64,000 nucleotides of DNA from Bradyrhizobium sp. Arg816 (GCF_029989365.1 NZ_JAPRAQ010000036.1:1-64000), one strand, 5' to 3'; counted from the stretch's first letter, positions 33,206 through 41,354 are shown. Program-made: numbers and translations. The notes: generated by a model from the letters alone, not told the origin.

Positions 33206-33466
33206 ATGACCCGCACGAAGATTGCCGTTGCAGCCGCGCTGCTGTCTGCGGCGGCCCTGATGCCGACAATGGCGCAGGCGCAGTTCTCCGAACCCGCGGC
33301 CTATCAGGCCGCCCATCCCGACCGCGATGTGCTGAACGGCGGCCGGCTCACGCCTGCGGCGCGCGGGGCTCGTGGCGAGACAGTGGCACCGAGCGAGGCC
33401 TATGCGGCTTATCCGTCAGCCGTTGCGCCAGTCGTTCGCCCGCGCCACCGCCGTCACCACCAATAA
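33206..33466 (+). CDS. Small exported hypothetical protein
   Basis: This 86-residue protein has a clear signal peptide (KIAVAAALLSAAALMPTMAQA, cleavage near residue 25) and a basic, His/Arg-rich end (VRPRHRRHHQ). GGAG precedes the ATG at a good distance. No domain is recognised. Small secreted proteins of this layout (signal, short linker, Arg/His tail) are common in Bradyrhizobium. It ends 8 bases from the convergent MocR gene. The 231-base spacer before it has no other supported feature. Confidence 0.7.
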   Translation: MTRTKIAVAAALLSAAALMPTMAQAQFSEPAAYQAAHPDRDVLNGGRLTPAARGARGETVAPSEAYAAYPSAVAPVVRPRHRRHHQ

Positions 33467-33473
33467 GAAGTCT

Positions 33474-34844
33474 CTAGACGATCTGCCTTGTGTCGGCGGG
33501 CCTGTGCAAGGCGCCGACCAGGATGCGCAGCGCTTCCGTCAGCTCCGATCGATTGCGGGCGGCGCCGAGCGAGACGCGCGCGGCATGCGGCGGTGTTCCG
33601 TCCACAGTGAAAGCGTCGCCGGCGACGACCGCAAGTCCATTCCGCAACAGATGCGCGGCAAGGTCGGGGCGGCCGTCCGGCAGCCGCAGCCAGAGATGAT
33701 GGGCGGCGGGCTTGGCCAGGAACTGAATGCCTTTCAGCGCGCGCTGCGCAAGCTGCTGGCGGCCGATCGCCTCGTTGCGGATGGCGGTGATGATGCGATC
33801 GGCGATGCCGGTCTCGATCCAATGCGTCACCAGCGCGACCATCAGCGGCGCCGGCATCTGCACGGTGGCCTGCAGGCCGGCACGCATGTCGCGCTGCGCG
33901 GCGTTGTCGGGCGACACGAGATAGGCGACGCGCAGCGCCGGCGCGATGCATTTCGACAGCGTGGTCGCGAGATAGGTCCGCTCCGGAATGAGGTTTGCGA
34001 TCGGCGATGCCGAACGGTCGAGCAGCCCGTAGGCATCGTCCTCGATCAGAATCGTATCGGCATCGCAGATGATCTTTGCGATGGCGTTGCGCCGCTCGGC
34101 GGAAAGCGTCGCGGTGGTCGGATTGTGCAGTGTCGGAATGAGATAGCCGGCCTTGGGCCTGTGCGCGCGACAGGCCTTCGCCAGCGCATCGGGCAGGATG
34201 CCGCCGTCGTCCATGGCGACACCAATGAGCTTGACGCCGAGCCGCGCCGCGGCGGCCTTGATGCCGGGGAAGGTGAGGGCTTCCGTCAGCACGACGTCGC
34301 CGGGCCGTGCGAGATGCGCGAGCAGGTTGAACAGGATCGTCTGCGCGCCCGGAAAGATCACGAGCCTGTCGGCGTGCGCGTGGGGAACGCGGGCACGCAT
34401 CCAGCGGGCCGCGACCTCGCGCTCATGCGTGCTGCCGCCGGGCGGCTGATAGTTGAGATGCGCCGTCAGGCCCGATTGCGCGCGGATGGCTTCCATCCCG
34501 GCCATGATCCGCTCGTCGAGCTGCGCTTCCAGCGGATGCGGCGGTACGTTCATCGACAGGTCGATCGCCACGGGATGCGGCAGGTCAACCGCGCGGCGCG
34601 CGCTGGTCTCCGACACGAACGATCCCTGGCCGACGCGCGCTTCCATGATGCCGCGTCGCCGCGCCTCGGTGTAGGCGCGCGTCACCGTGGTGAGGTCGAT
34701 GCCGAGCGCCTTGGCCAGCGCGCGCTGCGTCGGCAGCTGCTGGCCGCGCACCAGCCGGCCCGCGGCGATGTCGGCCTCCATGGCCTCGACGATGCGCTGG
34801 TAGCGCGGCCCGCTCAGCTCCGAGATTGTAGGGGTCCAATCCAT
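33474..34844 (-). CDS. MocR-type regulator (GntR winged helix fused to aminotransferase)
   Basis: This 456-residue protein has an N-terminal GntR winged helix (about residues 10-75: YQRIVEAMEADIAAGRLVRG and LPTQRALAKALGIDLTTVTRAY). A fold type I aminotransferase-like domain follows, with IEDDAYG and TLSKCIAPALRVAYL holding the PLP Lys. MocR proteins use PLP or an amino compound as effector and bind direct-repeat operators. Two TGTATGGAT repeats lie upstream, 21 bp apart. It is divergent from the DUF983 gene by about 80 bases. An ATG five codons upstream (34859) is an alternative, preceded by AAGGA but very close. Its target genes beyond the divergent gene are unknown. Confidence 0.88.
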   Translation of the reverse strand: MDWTPTISELSGPRYQRIVEAMEADIAAGRLVRGQQLPTQRALAKALGIDLTTVTRAYTEARRRGIMEARVGQGSFVSETSARRAVDLPHPVAIDLSMNVPPHPLEAQLDERIMAGMEAIRAQSGLTAHLNYQPPGGSTHEREVAARWMRARVPHAHADRLVIFPGAQTILFNLLAHLARPGDVVLTEALTFPGIKAAAARLGVKLIGVAMDDGGILPDALAKACRAHRPKAGYLIPTLHNPTTATLSAERRNAIAKIICDADTILIEDDAYGLLDRSASPIANLIPERTYLATTLSKCIAPALRVAYLVSPDNAAQRDMRAGLQATVQMPAPLMVALVTHWIETGIADRIITAIRNEAIGRQQLAQRALKGIQFLAKPAAHHLWLRLPDGRPDLAAHLLRNGLAVVAGDAFTVDGTPPHAARVSLGAARNRSELTEALRILVGALHRPADTRQIV

Positions 34845-34869
34845 GCAATTTAGGCCCATATCCTTTGAA

Positions 34870-34899
34870 TGTATGGATGCAAGATATTATTGTATGGAT
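34870..34899. promoter_or_regulatory. Direct-repeat operator, probably for the MocR protein
   Basis: TGTATGGAT occurs at 34870-34878 and 34891-34899, start-to-start 21 bp (two helical turns), between the divergent MocR and DUF983 genes. This organisation is that of PdxR/MocR operators. The region is AT-rich and likely holds both promoters. Confidence 0.6.
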
Positions 34900-34923
34900 C
34901 GGTGAAAAGGAAGAGGTGCTGTC

Positions 34924-35355
34924 ATGGCAACCGGTTCAGTCTCTCTCACGAAGGCGATGTGGCGTGGTTTCTTGGGCAAGTGCCCGAACTGCGGCGAAGG
35001 ACATATGTTCGGGCGCTTCCTGAAGGTCGCGGACAGCTGCGACCATTGCGGCGAGGAGCTGTTTCACCAGCGCGCCGATGACTTCCCGGCCTATCTCGTG
35101 ATGGTCGTGGTTGGTCACCTCGTGGTGCCGGCGATCCTCGCGGTCGAGACGGCCTATGCGCCGGCGGTCTGGTTGCAACTGGCCGTGTGGCTGCCGGTGA
35201 CGCTGTTCGCTTCACTCGCGCTGCTGCAGCCGACCAAGGGCGCCATCGTCGGGCTGCAATGGCAGATCGGCATGCATGGTTTTGAGGCGGGCAAGCTGCG
35301 GCGCGAGGCCACCGAGTTTGCTCCGGCACTTGTGAAGGATTCGCGCGCCGCCTGA
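34924..35355 (+). CDS. DUF983 family membrane protein
   Basis: This 143-residue protein starts with MWRGFLGKCPNCGEGHMFGRFLK and then CDHCGEEL: two CxxC pairs that would bind zinc, the DUF983 signature. Two hydrophobic helices follow (about residues 60-78 and 85-105) and a short cytoplasmic tail. DUF983 proteins are linked to cytochrome oxidase assembly regions in some alphaproteobacteria, but no such genes are here. It is divergent from the MocR regulator and likely under its control, judging from the operator between them. Confidence 0.85.
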   Translation: MATGSVSLTKAMWRGFLGKCPNCGEGHMFGRFLKVADSCDHCGEELFHQRADDFPAYLVMVVVGHLVVPAILAVETAYAPAVWLQLAVWLPVTLFASLALLQPTKGAIVGLQWQIGMHGFEAGKLRREATEFAPALVKDSRAA

Positions 35356-35429
35356 AGCAGTCGTGAAGTTTATTTGGCGCGGCCCACCACTACACTCCAT
35401 CGGACCGACACTAACGATGGAAAATGTAG

Positions 35430-36143
35430 ATGGCCGGATGCCCGAAGATTTTTCTACTCTGTCATGGCGCGTGGTCCGGCGGATGGTCCTGGAAGAAGAT
35501 GCATCCGTTGATGGCACAGGCCGGCCACCGCCTGATCGTGCCGACCTACACCGGGCTCGGCGAGCGTGAACATCTCGCCAGTCCCGGTGTCGATCTCGAC
35601 ACGCATATCCAGGATATCCTGAACGTCATCAGGTTCGAGGATCTCAATGACATCGTGCTGATCGGCCACAGCTATGGCGGCATGGTCGCCACCGGTGTGG
35701 CCGATCGCGCCCGCGAACGCGTGAGGCAGCTGATCTATCTCGATGCCTTCGTGCCGCGTGACGGGCAATCGCTGTTCGATCTCAACGAAGGCGGGCGCGA
35801 GCCGATGCGCAAGGCAGCCGCCGCCGGAGACGGCTACCGCATCCCGCCGAATCCGCCGCCGCCGGATACGCCGCAGGCCGATCTCGACTGGCTGGACGAG
35901 CGCCGCGTCAACATGCCGATCAAATGCTGCGAGACGAAGCTGAAGCTCGTGCATGGCGAGCCGGCGATGCCGCGCAGCTACATCTATTGCAAGCGCATTC
36001 CGCCAGGCGACGTGTTCGGGCAGTTCGCGAAGCGCACGAAGAGCGAGGATGGCTGGCGCTATTTCGAGCTCGATGCGAGTCATGCGCCGAACGTGACGGC
36101 GCCCGAGGCTTTGATGGACGTGTTGAACGAGATTGTCGCTTAG
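35430..36143 (+). CDS. Alpha/beta hydrolase, methylesterase/hydroxynitrile lyase-like
   Basis: This 237-residue enzyme has the family opening FLLCHGAWSGGWSW (oxyanion-hole region), the nucleophile elbow GHSYGGMVATGVAD (Ser near residue 81) and a C-terminal His in ELDASHAPNVTAP. The acid residue lies before it. Proteins of this pattern are short-chain or methyl-ester hydrolases; plant relatives are methyl salicylate esterases and hydroxynitrile lyases. The substrate is unknown. The start is not fixed by a strong ribosome-binding site. The gene is followed by a palindromic repeat and the terminator region of rnpB. Confidence 0.85.
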   Translation: MAGCPKIFLLCHGAWSGGWSWKKMHPLMAQAGHRLIVPTYTGLGEREHLASPGVDLDTHIQDILNVIRFEDLNDIVLIGHSYGGMVATGVADRARERVRQLIYLDAFVPRDGQSLFDLNEGGREPMRKAAAAGDGYRIPPNPPPPDTPQADLDWLDERRVNMPIKCCETKLKLVHGEPAMPRSYIYCKRIPPGDVFGQFAKRTKSEDGWRYFELDASHAPNVTAPEALMDVLNEIVA

Positions 36144-36145
36144 TT

Positions 36146-36248
36146 CGTCATTCCGGGGCGTGCGCAGCACGAACCCGGAATCCATTTCGCCACCAACTCT
36201 GTCGCCCGATGGATTCCGGGCTCTCGCTTCGCGAGCCCCGGAATGACG
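36146..36248. repeat. Palindromic intergenic repeat
   Basis: CGTCATTCCGGGGC at the left matches GCCCCGGAATGACG at the right (perfect inverted 14-mers), with inner hairpins (GATTCCGGG/CCCGGAATC). It lies just after the hydrolase gene stop. Confidence 0.8.
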
Positions 36249-36265
36249 ACGGAGGCCAAAATGGT

Positions 36266-36297
36266 GAGGGGTCCGATGTGCTAGCATCGAACCCCTC
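36266..36297 (-). terminator. Hairpin downstream of RNase P RNA
   Basis: GAGGGGTCCGATG and CATCGAACCCCTC pair with one mismatch around a 6-base loop. On the minus strand it lies about 70 bases past the RNase P RNA end and is followed by CACCATTTTGG. It may end rnpB transcription and the convergent hydrolase transcript. Confidence 0.45.
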
Positions 36298-36367
36298 GTC
36301 ACTCTCTTAGTAAGACGCGTTTTCTTCATGCGAACCGGAAAACCACTTCGCTCGAAAACGCTTTAGA

Positions 36368-36786
36368 ATATCAGCCGGCCTGTAAGCCGGGTTCTGTAAG
36401 GCACCGTCCGCTTGCGCGAACGATACGTGACGGCCATTCCTCTGGGACCATGTTTGCACATGGCCTCGAGCAACCTACCCGGACGGCGGGCCTGACATCG
36501 CCCCGCGGCGTTATCGCTTGCGCGAACAGCCCGCTACGCCGTCCCTATTCGGTTTTGCTCCCGGTGGGGTTTACCATGCCGGCTCCGTTGCCGGAGCCGC
36601 GGTGCGCTCTTACCGCACCTTTTCACCCTTACTTCCTCCGAGGAGGAAGCGGTTCGTTCTCTGTGGCACTTTCCCTGGGGTTGCCCCCGCCGGACGTTAT
36701 CCGGCACCGTATGTCAAGGGAGCCCGGACTTTCCTCCCCGGCGGCCTTTCGGCACTTGCAGGGGCGGCCGTCCGGCCGACTGACGG
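36368..36786 (-). ncRNA. rnpB: RNase P RNA, bacterial type A
   Basis: The minus strand carries the typical landmarks of RNase P RNA. P1 pairs TCAGTCGGCC (5' side, from 36783) with GGCCGGCTGA (3' side, to 36371), with one G-U wobble. Early conserved elements are GAGGAAAGTCCGGGCTCC and later AGGGTGAAAAGGTGCGGTAAGAG with its GGTAAGAGC core. Near the 3' end are GAGGCCATG, CCCAGAGGAATGGCCG, and ACAGAACCCGGCTTACAGGC. The length, about 415-420 bases, is usual for alphaproteobacteria. It matures the 5' ends of tRNAs with the RnpA protein. End positions are set from P1 and may be a few bases off. Confidence 0.93.
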
Positions 36787-36790
36787 CCTA

Positions 36791-36819
36791 CGCATGGGCA
36801 TTTGTGACGGTTTCGTCAA
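36791..36819 (-). promoter_or_regulatory. Candidate rnpB promoter
   Basis: On the minus strand TTGACG (36819-36814) is followed after 17 bases by CATGCG (36796-36791), which ends about 8 bases before the predicted P1 helix. The -35 is good; the -10 is weak, as is common in this group. Confidence 0.45.
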
Positions 36820-36865
36820 GCAGAGATCGCCGCGCACGCCGGCTGCGAATAATTTATCCTGAACA

Positions 36866-36895
36866 TGTCGTTGGGCGTGGGCCCGCTTCGACTGG
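36866..36895 (+). promoter_or_regulatory. Candidate ECF promoter, copy 1
   Basis: TGTCGT at 36866-36871, 17-base spacer, then CGACTGG at 36889-36895, 37 bases before the first DGPF gene. The same elements with the same spacing precede the second DGPF gene, while the spacer between them has diverged. This fits the sort of promoter used by ECF42-type sigma factors. Confidence 0.55.
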
Positions 36896-36931
36896 ATGCC
36901 GGCAATCCAGCCGAGCAACAGGAGTTAGGCG

Positions 36932-37282
36932 ATGCAGTATTTGCTGCTGATCTACCGGAACGAAGCTCAACAGAGCAAGATGGACCCCGCAGATTACCAG
37001 AAGCTGTCGGCGGAGTATTCCGCCTACACCCAGTCCATCGTCCAGAGCGGCAACTTCAAGGCCGGCGACGGGCTCCAGCCGACCTCGACTGCGACCACCG
37101 TTCGCGTTCGCGACGGCAAGATACTCGCGACCGACGGTCCGTTCGCCGAGACCCGCGAGCAACTCGGCGGCTATTATCTCGTCGAGGCGAGAGACCTCGA
37201 CGTCGCGATAGCAATGGCGGCGCGGATTCCCGGAGCCAGGGACGGATCGATCGAAGTCAGGCCCGTGATGATCTACAAATGA
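36932..37282 (+). CDS. YciI-like DGPF-domain protein, copy 1
   Basis: This 116-residue cytoplasmic protein has the DGPF family layout: MQYLLLIYRNEA at the start, TVRVRDGKILATDGPFAETREQLGGYYLVEA in the middle and IEVRPVMIY at the end. It is very similar to the next gene, so the pair arose by tandem duplication of about 451 bases, including the upstream promoter region. DGPF proteins are the usual genomic partners of ECF42 sigma factors and are thought to act in stress or antibiotic-related responses. Biochemical function is unknown. CAGGAG precedes the ATG. Confidence 0.9.
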   Translation: MQYLLLIYRNEAQQSKMDPADYQKLSAEYSAYTQSIVQSGNFKAGDGLQPTSTATTVRVRDGKILATDGPFAETREQLGGYYLVEARDLDVAIAMAARIPGARDGSIEVRPVMIYK

Positions 37283-37317
37283 TCTCGTCCCCTGATATCG
37301 AATAATTATCCCGAGGA

Positions 37318-37347
37318 TGTCGTTTGATGTTGGCCCCGTTCGACTGG
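37318..37347 (+). promoter_or_regulatory. Candidate ECF promoter, copy 2
   Basis: TGTCGT at 37318-37323, 17-base spacer, then CGACTGG at 37341-37347, 35 bases before the second DGPF gene. It would drive the second DGPF gene and the sigma factor gene, giving autoregulation. Confidence 0.55.
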
Positions 37348-37382
37348 ATGTCGGCAATCAGGCCGAACAACAGGAGTAAGCC

Positions 37383-37733
37383 ATGCAGTACCTACTGCTG
37401 ATCTACCGGAGCGAAGCGGAATTGAGCAAGATGACCCCCGCAGACCGTCAGGCGATGTCGGCGGAGTACGGCACTTATACGCAGTCGATCGTCCAGAGCG
37501 GCCATTTCAAGGCCGGCGACGGGCTTCAGCCGACCACGACCGCGACCACCGTGCGCGTGCGCGATGGTAAGACCCTGACCACCGACGGTCCGTTCGCCGA
37601 GACCCGCGAGCAACTCGGCGGCTACTATCTGGTCGAGGCCAAGGATCTCGACACCGCCATTGGGCTGGCCGCGCGGATTCCCGGGGCCAAGGAGGGATCC
37701 ATCGAGGTCAGGCCGGTCATGATCTACAAGTGA
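37383..37733 (+). CDS. YciI-like DGPF-domain protein, copy 2
   Basis: This 116-residue protein is a close copy of the preceding one: the same MQYLLLIYR start, TDGPFAETREQLGGYYLVEA core and VRPVMIYK end, with scattered substitutions. Its stop overlaps the sigma factor start by 4 bases (GTGA), so the two are translationally coupled. This is the usual position of a DGPF gene in ECF42 loci. CAGGAG precedes the ATG. Which of the two copies retains the ancestral role cannot be read. Confidence 0.9.
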   Translation: MQYLLLIYRSEAELSKMTPADRQAMSAEYGTYTQSIVQSGHFKAGDGLQPTTTATTVRVRDGKTLTTDGPFAETREQLGGYYLVEAKDLDTAIGLAARIPGAKEGSIEVRPVMIYK

Positions 37734-38965
37734 TCTCTCCAGCCGACATCGCTCGGATCTTTCGCGACGAGGCGGGGCGGGTGCTTGCCACGCTGATCCG
37801 CCTCGTCGGCGATTTCGATCTCGCCGAGGACGCACTCCAGGATGCCTTCGCGGTCGTGCTCGAACGCTGGTCGGCGGGCGAGGTGCCCGATAATCCGCGC
37901 GCCTGGCTCGTCAATGTCGGTCGCAACAAGGCGATTGATCGCATCCGACGGCAGGCCGTGTTCCGCGGCAAGCAGCAGGAGCTCGTGCATGAGCTCGAGC
38001 TCAACGCCCAAGCGCCGGACGAGCCGCCGGCGATGCTCGACGACGACATGCTGCGGCTGATCTTCACGTGCTGCCATCCAGCCTTCGCCATCGAGGTCCA
38101 GGTCGCGCTGACGCTGCGTACCGTCTGCGGGCTGTCCATGGCGCAGGTCGCGCGCGCCTTTCTCGTCGGCGAGGATGCGATGGCGCAGCGCCTCGTCCGC
38201 GCCAAGCAGAAGATCAGGCTCGCCGGCATTCCTTATGAAGTGCCCGAGCACGCCGCGCTTGCGCCGCGGCTCAACGGCGTGCTCGCCGTGATCTATCTCG
38301 TCTTCACCGAAGGCTATGTTGCGACCTCGGGCGCGGATTTGATGCGGCCTGATCTCGCGGCCGAGGCGATCAGGCTCGGTCGCCTGCTCGACCGGCTGAT
38401 GCCGGATCGCGCCGGGATCAAGGGCCTGCTGGCCCTGATGCTGCTGCACGATGCGCGTCGCGCCGGGCGCGAGACCTCGGCGGGTGACATCGTGCTGCTG
38501 GAAGAGCAGGACCGCACGTTGTGGAATCGCACGCAAATCGAGGAGGGCCTGCGTCTGGTCGATGTTGCGCTGCGCGTGCCCGGCCCACCACAAGCCTATG
38601 CGGTGCAGGCCGCGATCGCCGCGCTGCATGCGCGTGCGCCGAGTTTTGAGCAGACCGACTGGCCGCAGATCGCCGGACTCTATGAGGTGCTGCTGCGCAT
38701 CAGTCCGTCTCCGGTGATCGAGCTCAACCACGCCGCGGCGGTGTCGATGGTCGACGGTCCGGGACGCGCGCTCGATCTCGTCGATGCGACCGCCGCGCGT
38801 GGCGGGCTTCGTGGCTATGAGCTGTTGCCGGCGGTGCGTGCGGATTTGCTGCGAAGATTGGGGCGCAAGGACGAGGCGCGCGAGGCATACCGCGCAGCGA
38901 CGGAGGCGACGCAACTCGAACCGTTGCGGCGGCTCTATGGGCGACGGATGCGGGAGATGGAGTAG
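37730..38965 (+). CDS. ECF42-type RNA polymerase sigma factor with long C-terminal extension
   Basis: This 411-residue protein has sigma region 2 (residues about 5-75: IFRDEAGRVLATLIRLVGDFDLAEDALQDAF and WLVNVGRNKAIDRIRRQ) and region 4 (about 100-160: LTLRTVCGLSMAQVARAFLV). A helical extension of about 230 residues follows (region with EGYVATSGADLMRPDLAAEAIRL and TPR-like helices). The extension plus adjacent DGPF genes is the ECF42 pattern; these have no anti-sigma factor, and the extension is thought to be regulatory. It starts with GTG overlapping the DGPF stop. No anti-sigma gene is present. Confidence 0.9.
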   Translation: MISPADIARIFRDEAGRVLATLIRLVGDFDLAEDALQDAFAVVLERWSAGEVPDNPRAWLVNVGRNKAIDRIRRQAVFRGKQQELVHELELNAQAPDEPPAMLDDDMLRLIFTCCHPAFAIEVQVALTLRTVCGLSMAQVARAFLVGEDAMAQRLVRAKQKIRLAGIPYEVPEHAALAPRLNGVLAVIYLVFTEGYVATSGADLMRPDLAAEAIRLGRLLDRLMPDRAGIKGLLALMLLHDARRAGRETSAGDIVLLEEQDRTLWNRTQIEEGLRLVDVALRVPGPPQAYAVQAAIAALHARAPSFEQTDWPQIAGLYEVLLRISPSPVIELNHAAAVSMVDGPGRALDLVDATAARGGLRGYELLPAVRADLLRRLGRKDEAREAYRAATEATQLEPLRRLYGRRMREME

Positions 38966-38978
38966 CTGCCACATACTC

Positions 38979-39064
38979 CGTCATTGCGAGGAGCGAAGCG
39001 ACGAAGCAATCCAGACTCTTTCCACGGAGACGGTCTGGATTGCTTCGCTGCGCTCGCAATGACG
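38979..39064. repeat. 86-bp palindromic repeat, family also at 50492-50577
   Basis: The arms CGTCATTGCGAGGAGCGAAG and the reverse complement of its counterpart at the right end make a near-perfect palindrome, with an inner pair CAATCCAG/CTGGATTG. A second copy at 50492-50577 has the same length and identical arms apart from one base, with a variable centre. Confidence 0.85.
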
Positions 39065-39071
39065 AACACCG

Positions 39072-39935
39072 TCACTTCGCCGCGACAGCCGTTGCGTCCG
39101 CCGGCAGGCTCGCGAGCAACGCCTGCAATGTCGACAGCGTCGAGTGATCCGCGACACCATCGAGCCGCGCCGGGCGGAAATGGCGTTGGAAGGCGGTAAC
39201 GACTTCCATCGTCGCGGCGTCGTATTTGCCGGTCAGCGGCACGCCGTAGCCGTATCGGGCGAGCGCCTGCTGCAGGCTCAGCACCTCGTCGCTGATGGTG
39301 CCGAGCATCAGGCTCTCGCCGCGCACGACCGGCGCGGGCGTCACCCAGTGTCCGACACCGGAATTGGCCAGCGAATGCCACGGAAATTTCTCGCCGGGAT
39401 CCTTCTTGCGCGCGGGCGCGACGTCGGAATGGCCAAGCACCCGGTGCGCGGCCACCTTGCGGCGAAGCATGATGCCGCGGCACAGCGCGATCACGGCGGC
39501 GATCTGGCGCAGCGGATATTCCGGATAGCCCCAATCATGGCCGCGATTGATGATCTCGATGCCGATCGAGCAGGAGTTGATGTCGTCCTCGCCGGCCCAG
39601 GACGAGACGCCCGCATGCCAAGCGCGCTTGGCCTCGGGCACGCATTGCACGATGCGGCCGTCCTCCAGCACGACGTAATGCGCCGACACTTCGGTGCCCG
39701 CCGTGCACAGCCGCGCCAGCGCGCCCTCGACGTCGGGCATGCCGGTGTAGTGCAGCACGATCATATCCGGCTGCCGTCCCTTGTTGCGGTCGCCATGGTT
39801 CGGCGAAGGGATGATGTCGGAGACGATCGAGGAATCCGGCTCAAACGTCCGCGTGTTCGCCGCGGCCTTGGGAACCGGGAGAACGCGTTGACGCTTCGAA
39901 TCAGATCCAGACGGCGTGGACGGACCGGACGACAT
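39072..39935 (-). CDS. N-acetylmuramoyl-L-alanine amidase, AmpD/AmiD type, with peptidoglycan-binding domain
   Basis: This 287-residue protein has an amidase_2 domain (about residues 40-190): MIVLHYTGMPDVEGALARL with the first zinc His, and then HYVVLEDGRI, AWHAGVSSW, NSCSIGIEIIN, and AHRVLGHSDVAPARKKDPGE, supplying the remaining zinc ligands and catalytic residues. A PG_binding_1-like domain follows (LQQALARYGYGVPLTGKYDAATMEVVTAFQRHF). It cleaves the amide between MurNAc and L-Ala in turnover or recycling. There is no clear signal peptide. The start has a weak ribosome-binding site and may differ. It is divergent from rsmH. Confidence 0.88.
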   Translation of the reverse strand: MSSGPSTPSGSDSKRQRVLPVPKAAANTRTFEPDSSIVSDIIPSPNHGDRNKGRQPDMIVLHYTGMPDVEGALARLCTAGTEVSAHYVVLEDGRIVQCVPEAKRAWHAGVSSWAGEDDINSCSIGIEIINRGHDWGYPEYPLRQIAAVIALCRGIMLRRKVAAHRVLGHSDVAPARKKDPGEKFPWHSLANSGVGHWVTPAPVVRGESLMLGTISDEVLSLQQALARYGYGVPLTGKYDAATMEVVTAFQRHFRPARLDGVADHSTLSTLQALLASLPADATAVAAK

Positions 39936-40361
39936 AGACAACTCAAGTCGGAGAGAGGGCCAAGCCCTTCTCTTTACTATTCCTTTACCCTCCGCCGCAC
40001 GCAATCGCGCGGCGCGGTTAACGGATGCATTTTGGCGCATGTGTGTGGATGGAGCATCACCGACGCGTCACCTTTTCGACTTGTAACAAGCCGATCAACG
40101 CTTTCTTAACGCTAAGGGCCGTTACTGAGGATTGAAGAGCCGACCCGCGTCCGGAGGCGGCCAAAGCGTATTTTGGCTCGAAATCCCATGGCTGCCCGAC
40201 AAATTCCACTGGGAACTCCGGGTTTGCGACCCGGGATGACCGGGCTCGGTAAGCATGCTGGACGAGGGTTGGGTCGTGGAACCGCCGCGACGCGGAATTA
40301 TTCGAGGCGTTATGGACTCGCTCGTCCCAGATCTCGCATGGACGCTCTGCGGGTGTGGCGC
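39936..40361. other. Intergenic region between the amidase and rsmH genes
   Basis: These 426 bases separate divergent genes and hold no supported coding sequence. They contain two TTAAC words (near 40018 and 40108) and a small GC-rich hairpin near 40213-40235 (ACTCCGGGTTTGCGACCCGGGA). The promoter of the division cluster must lie here or near it, but I cannot mark a convincing -35/-10 pair. No mraZ gene is present upstream of rsmH. Confidence 0.6.
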
Positions 40362-41351
40362 ATGAGTTCGGTTCCGCACATCCCCGTTCTTGGCCGTGAG
40401 GCGGTCGATCATCTCGCGCCGCGCGCGGGTGGGATCTATGTCGACGCCACCTTCGGCGCCGGCGGCTACAGCCGCGCCATTCTCGACGTGTCGGGAACCC
40501 GGCTGATTGCGATCGATCGCGACCGCACGGCGATCGCCGGCGGGGCCGAGCTGGTCGAACGCTCCGCGGGCCGGCTGACACTGGTTGAGGACCGCTTCTC
40601 CAATCTCGCCGAGGTCTGTGCGGCGCAAGGCGTCGATGCCGTCGACGGCGTCGTGATGGATGTCGGGGTCTCCTCGATGCAGCTCGACCAGGCCGGCCGC
40701 GGCTTCTCCTTTCGTCTCGACGGTCCGCTCGACATGCGGATGGGGCAGGCCGGGCCGACGGCGGCCGACATCGTCGCGCGCGCCTCGGAGAGCGATCTCG
40801 CCGACATCATCTATCTCTTTGGTGAGGAGCGGCAGTCGCGCCGTATCGCCCGCGCCATCGTTGCCGACCGGCAGGAGACGCCGTTCACGACAACGCGCGC
40901 GCTTGCCGATCTCGTCGGCAGGGTCGTGCGCTCGAAACCCGGCGATATTCATCCGGCGACGCGAACGTTCCAGGCCCTGCGCATCTTCGTCAATGAAGAG
41001 CTCGAGGAACTCCAGACCGCGCTCGCTGCGGCCGAGCGCGTGCTCAAGCCGGACGGCCGCCTCGTGGTGGTCTCGTTCCACTCGCTGGAAGACCGCATCG
41101 TCAAGAATTTCCTCTCCGAGCGTAGCAAGACCGGCGGCGGCTCGCGGCATCTGCCGGAAGTCGCGCAAGCCGCGCCGAGCTTCCAACTGCTGACCCGGCG
41201 GCCGGTGATCGCGGGTGAGGCGGAAGTCGCGCATAATCCGCGCGCGCGCTCCGCAAAGCTGCGCGCCGCTGAACGTACCGATGCGCCCGCGCACAAGGAT
41301 GATGAGTCCTCGTCCTGGCCAAAACTCGCCGACGTGATGAGGGGTGGCTAG
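40362..41351 (+). CDS. rsmH: 16S rRNA (cytosine-1402-N4)-methyltransferase RsmH
   Basis: This 329-residue enzyme (also MraW) methylates C1402 of 16S rRNA in the decoding site using SAM. Seen are HIPVLGREAVDHL, the SAM motif YVDATFGAGGYSRAIL, GVVMDVGVSSMQLDQAGRGFSF, RTFQALRIFVNEELEEL and VVVSFHSLEDRIVKNFL, all highly conserved in RsmH. An N-terminal start at 40338 (eight codons earlier) is also possible. It is the first gene of the dcw cluster here, 3 bases before ftsL. Confidence 0.95.
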   Translation: MSSVPHIPVLGREAVDHLAPRAGGIYVDATFGAGGYSRAILDVSGTRLIAIDRDRTAIAGGAELVERSAGRLTLVEDRFSNLAEVCAAQGVDAVDGVVMDVGVSSMQLDQAGRGFSFRLDGPLDMRMGQAGPTAADIVARASESDLADIIYLFGEERQSRRIARAIVADRQETPFTTTRALADLVGRVVRSKPGDIHPATRTFQALRIFVNEELEELQTALAAAERVLKPDGRLVVVSFHSLEDRIVKNFLSERSKTGGGSRHLPEVAQAAPSFQLLTRRPVIAGEAEVAHNPRARSAKLRAAERTDAPAHKDDESSSWPKLADVMRGG

Positions 41352-41354
41352 CGC

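Noticed and set aside
36450..36950. Frames of 114-166 codons in 36450-36950
   Set aside because: They lie on RNase P RNA (minus strand), whose conserved motifs and P1 pairing explain this sequence.
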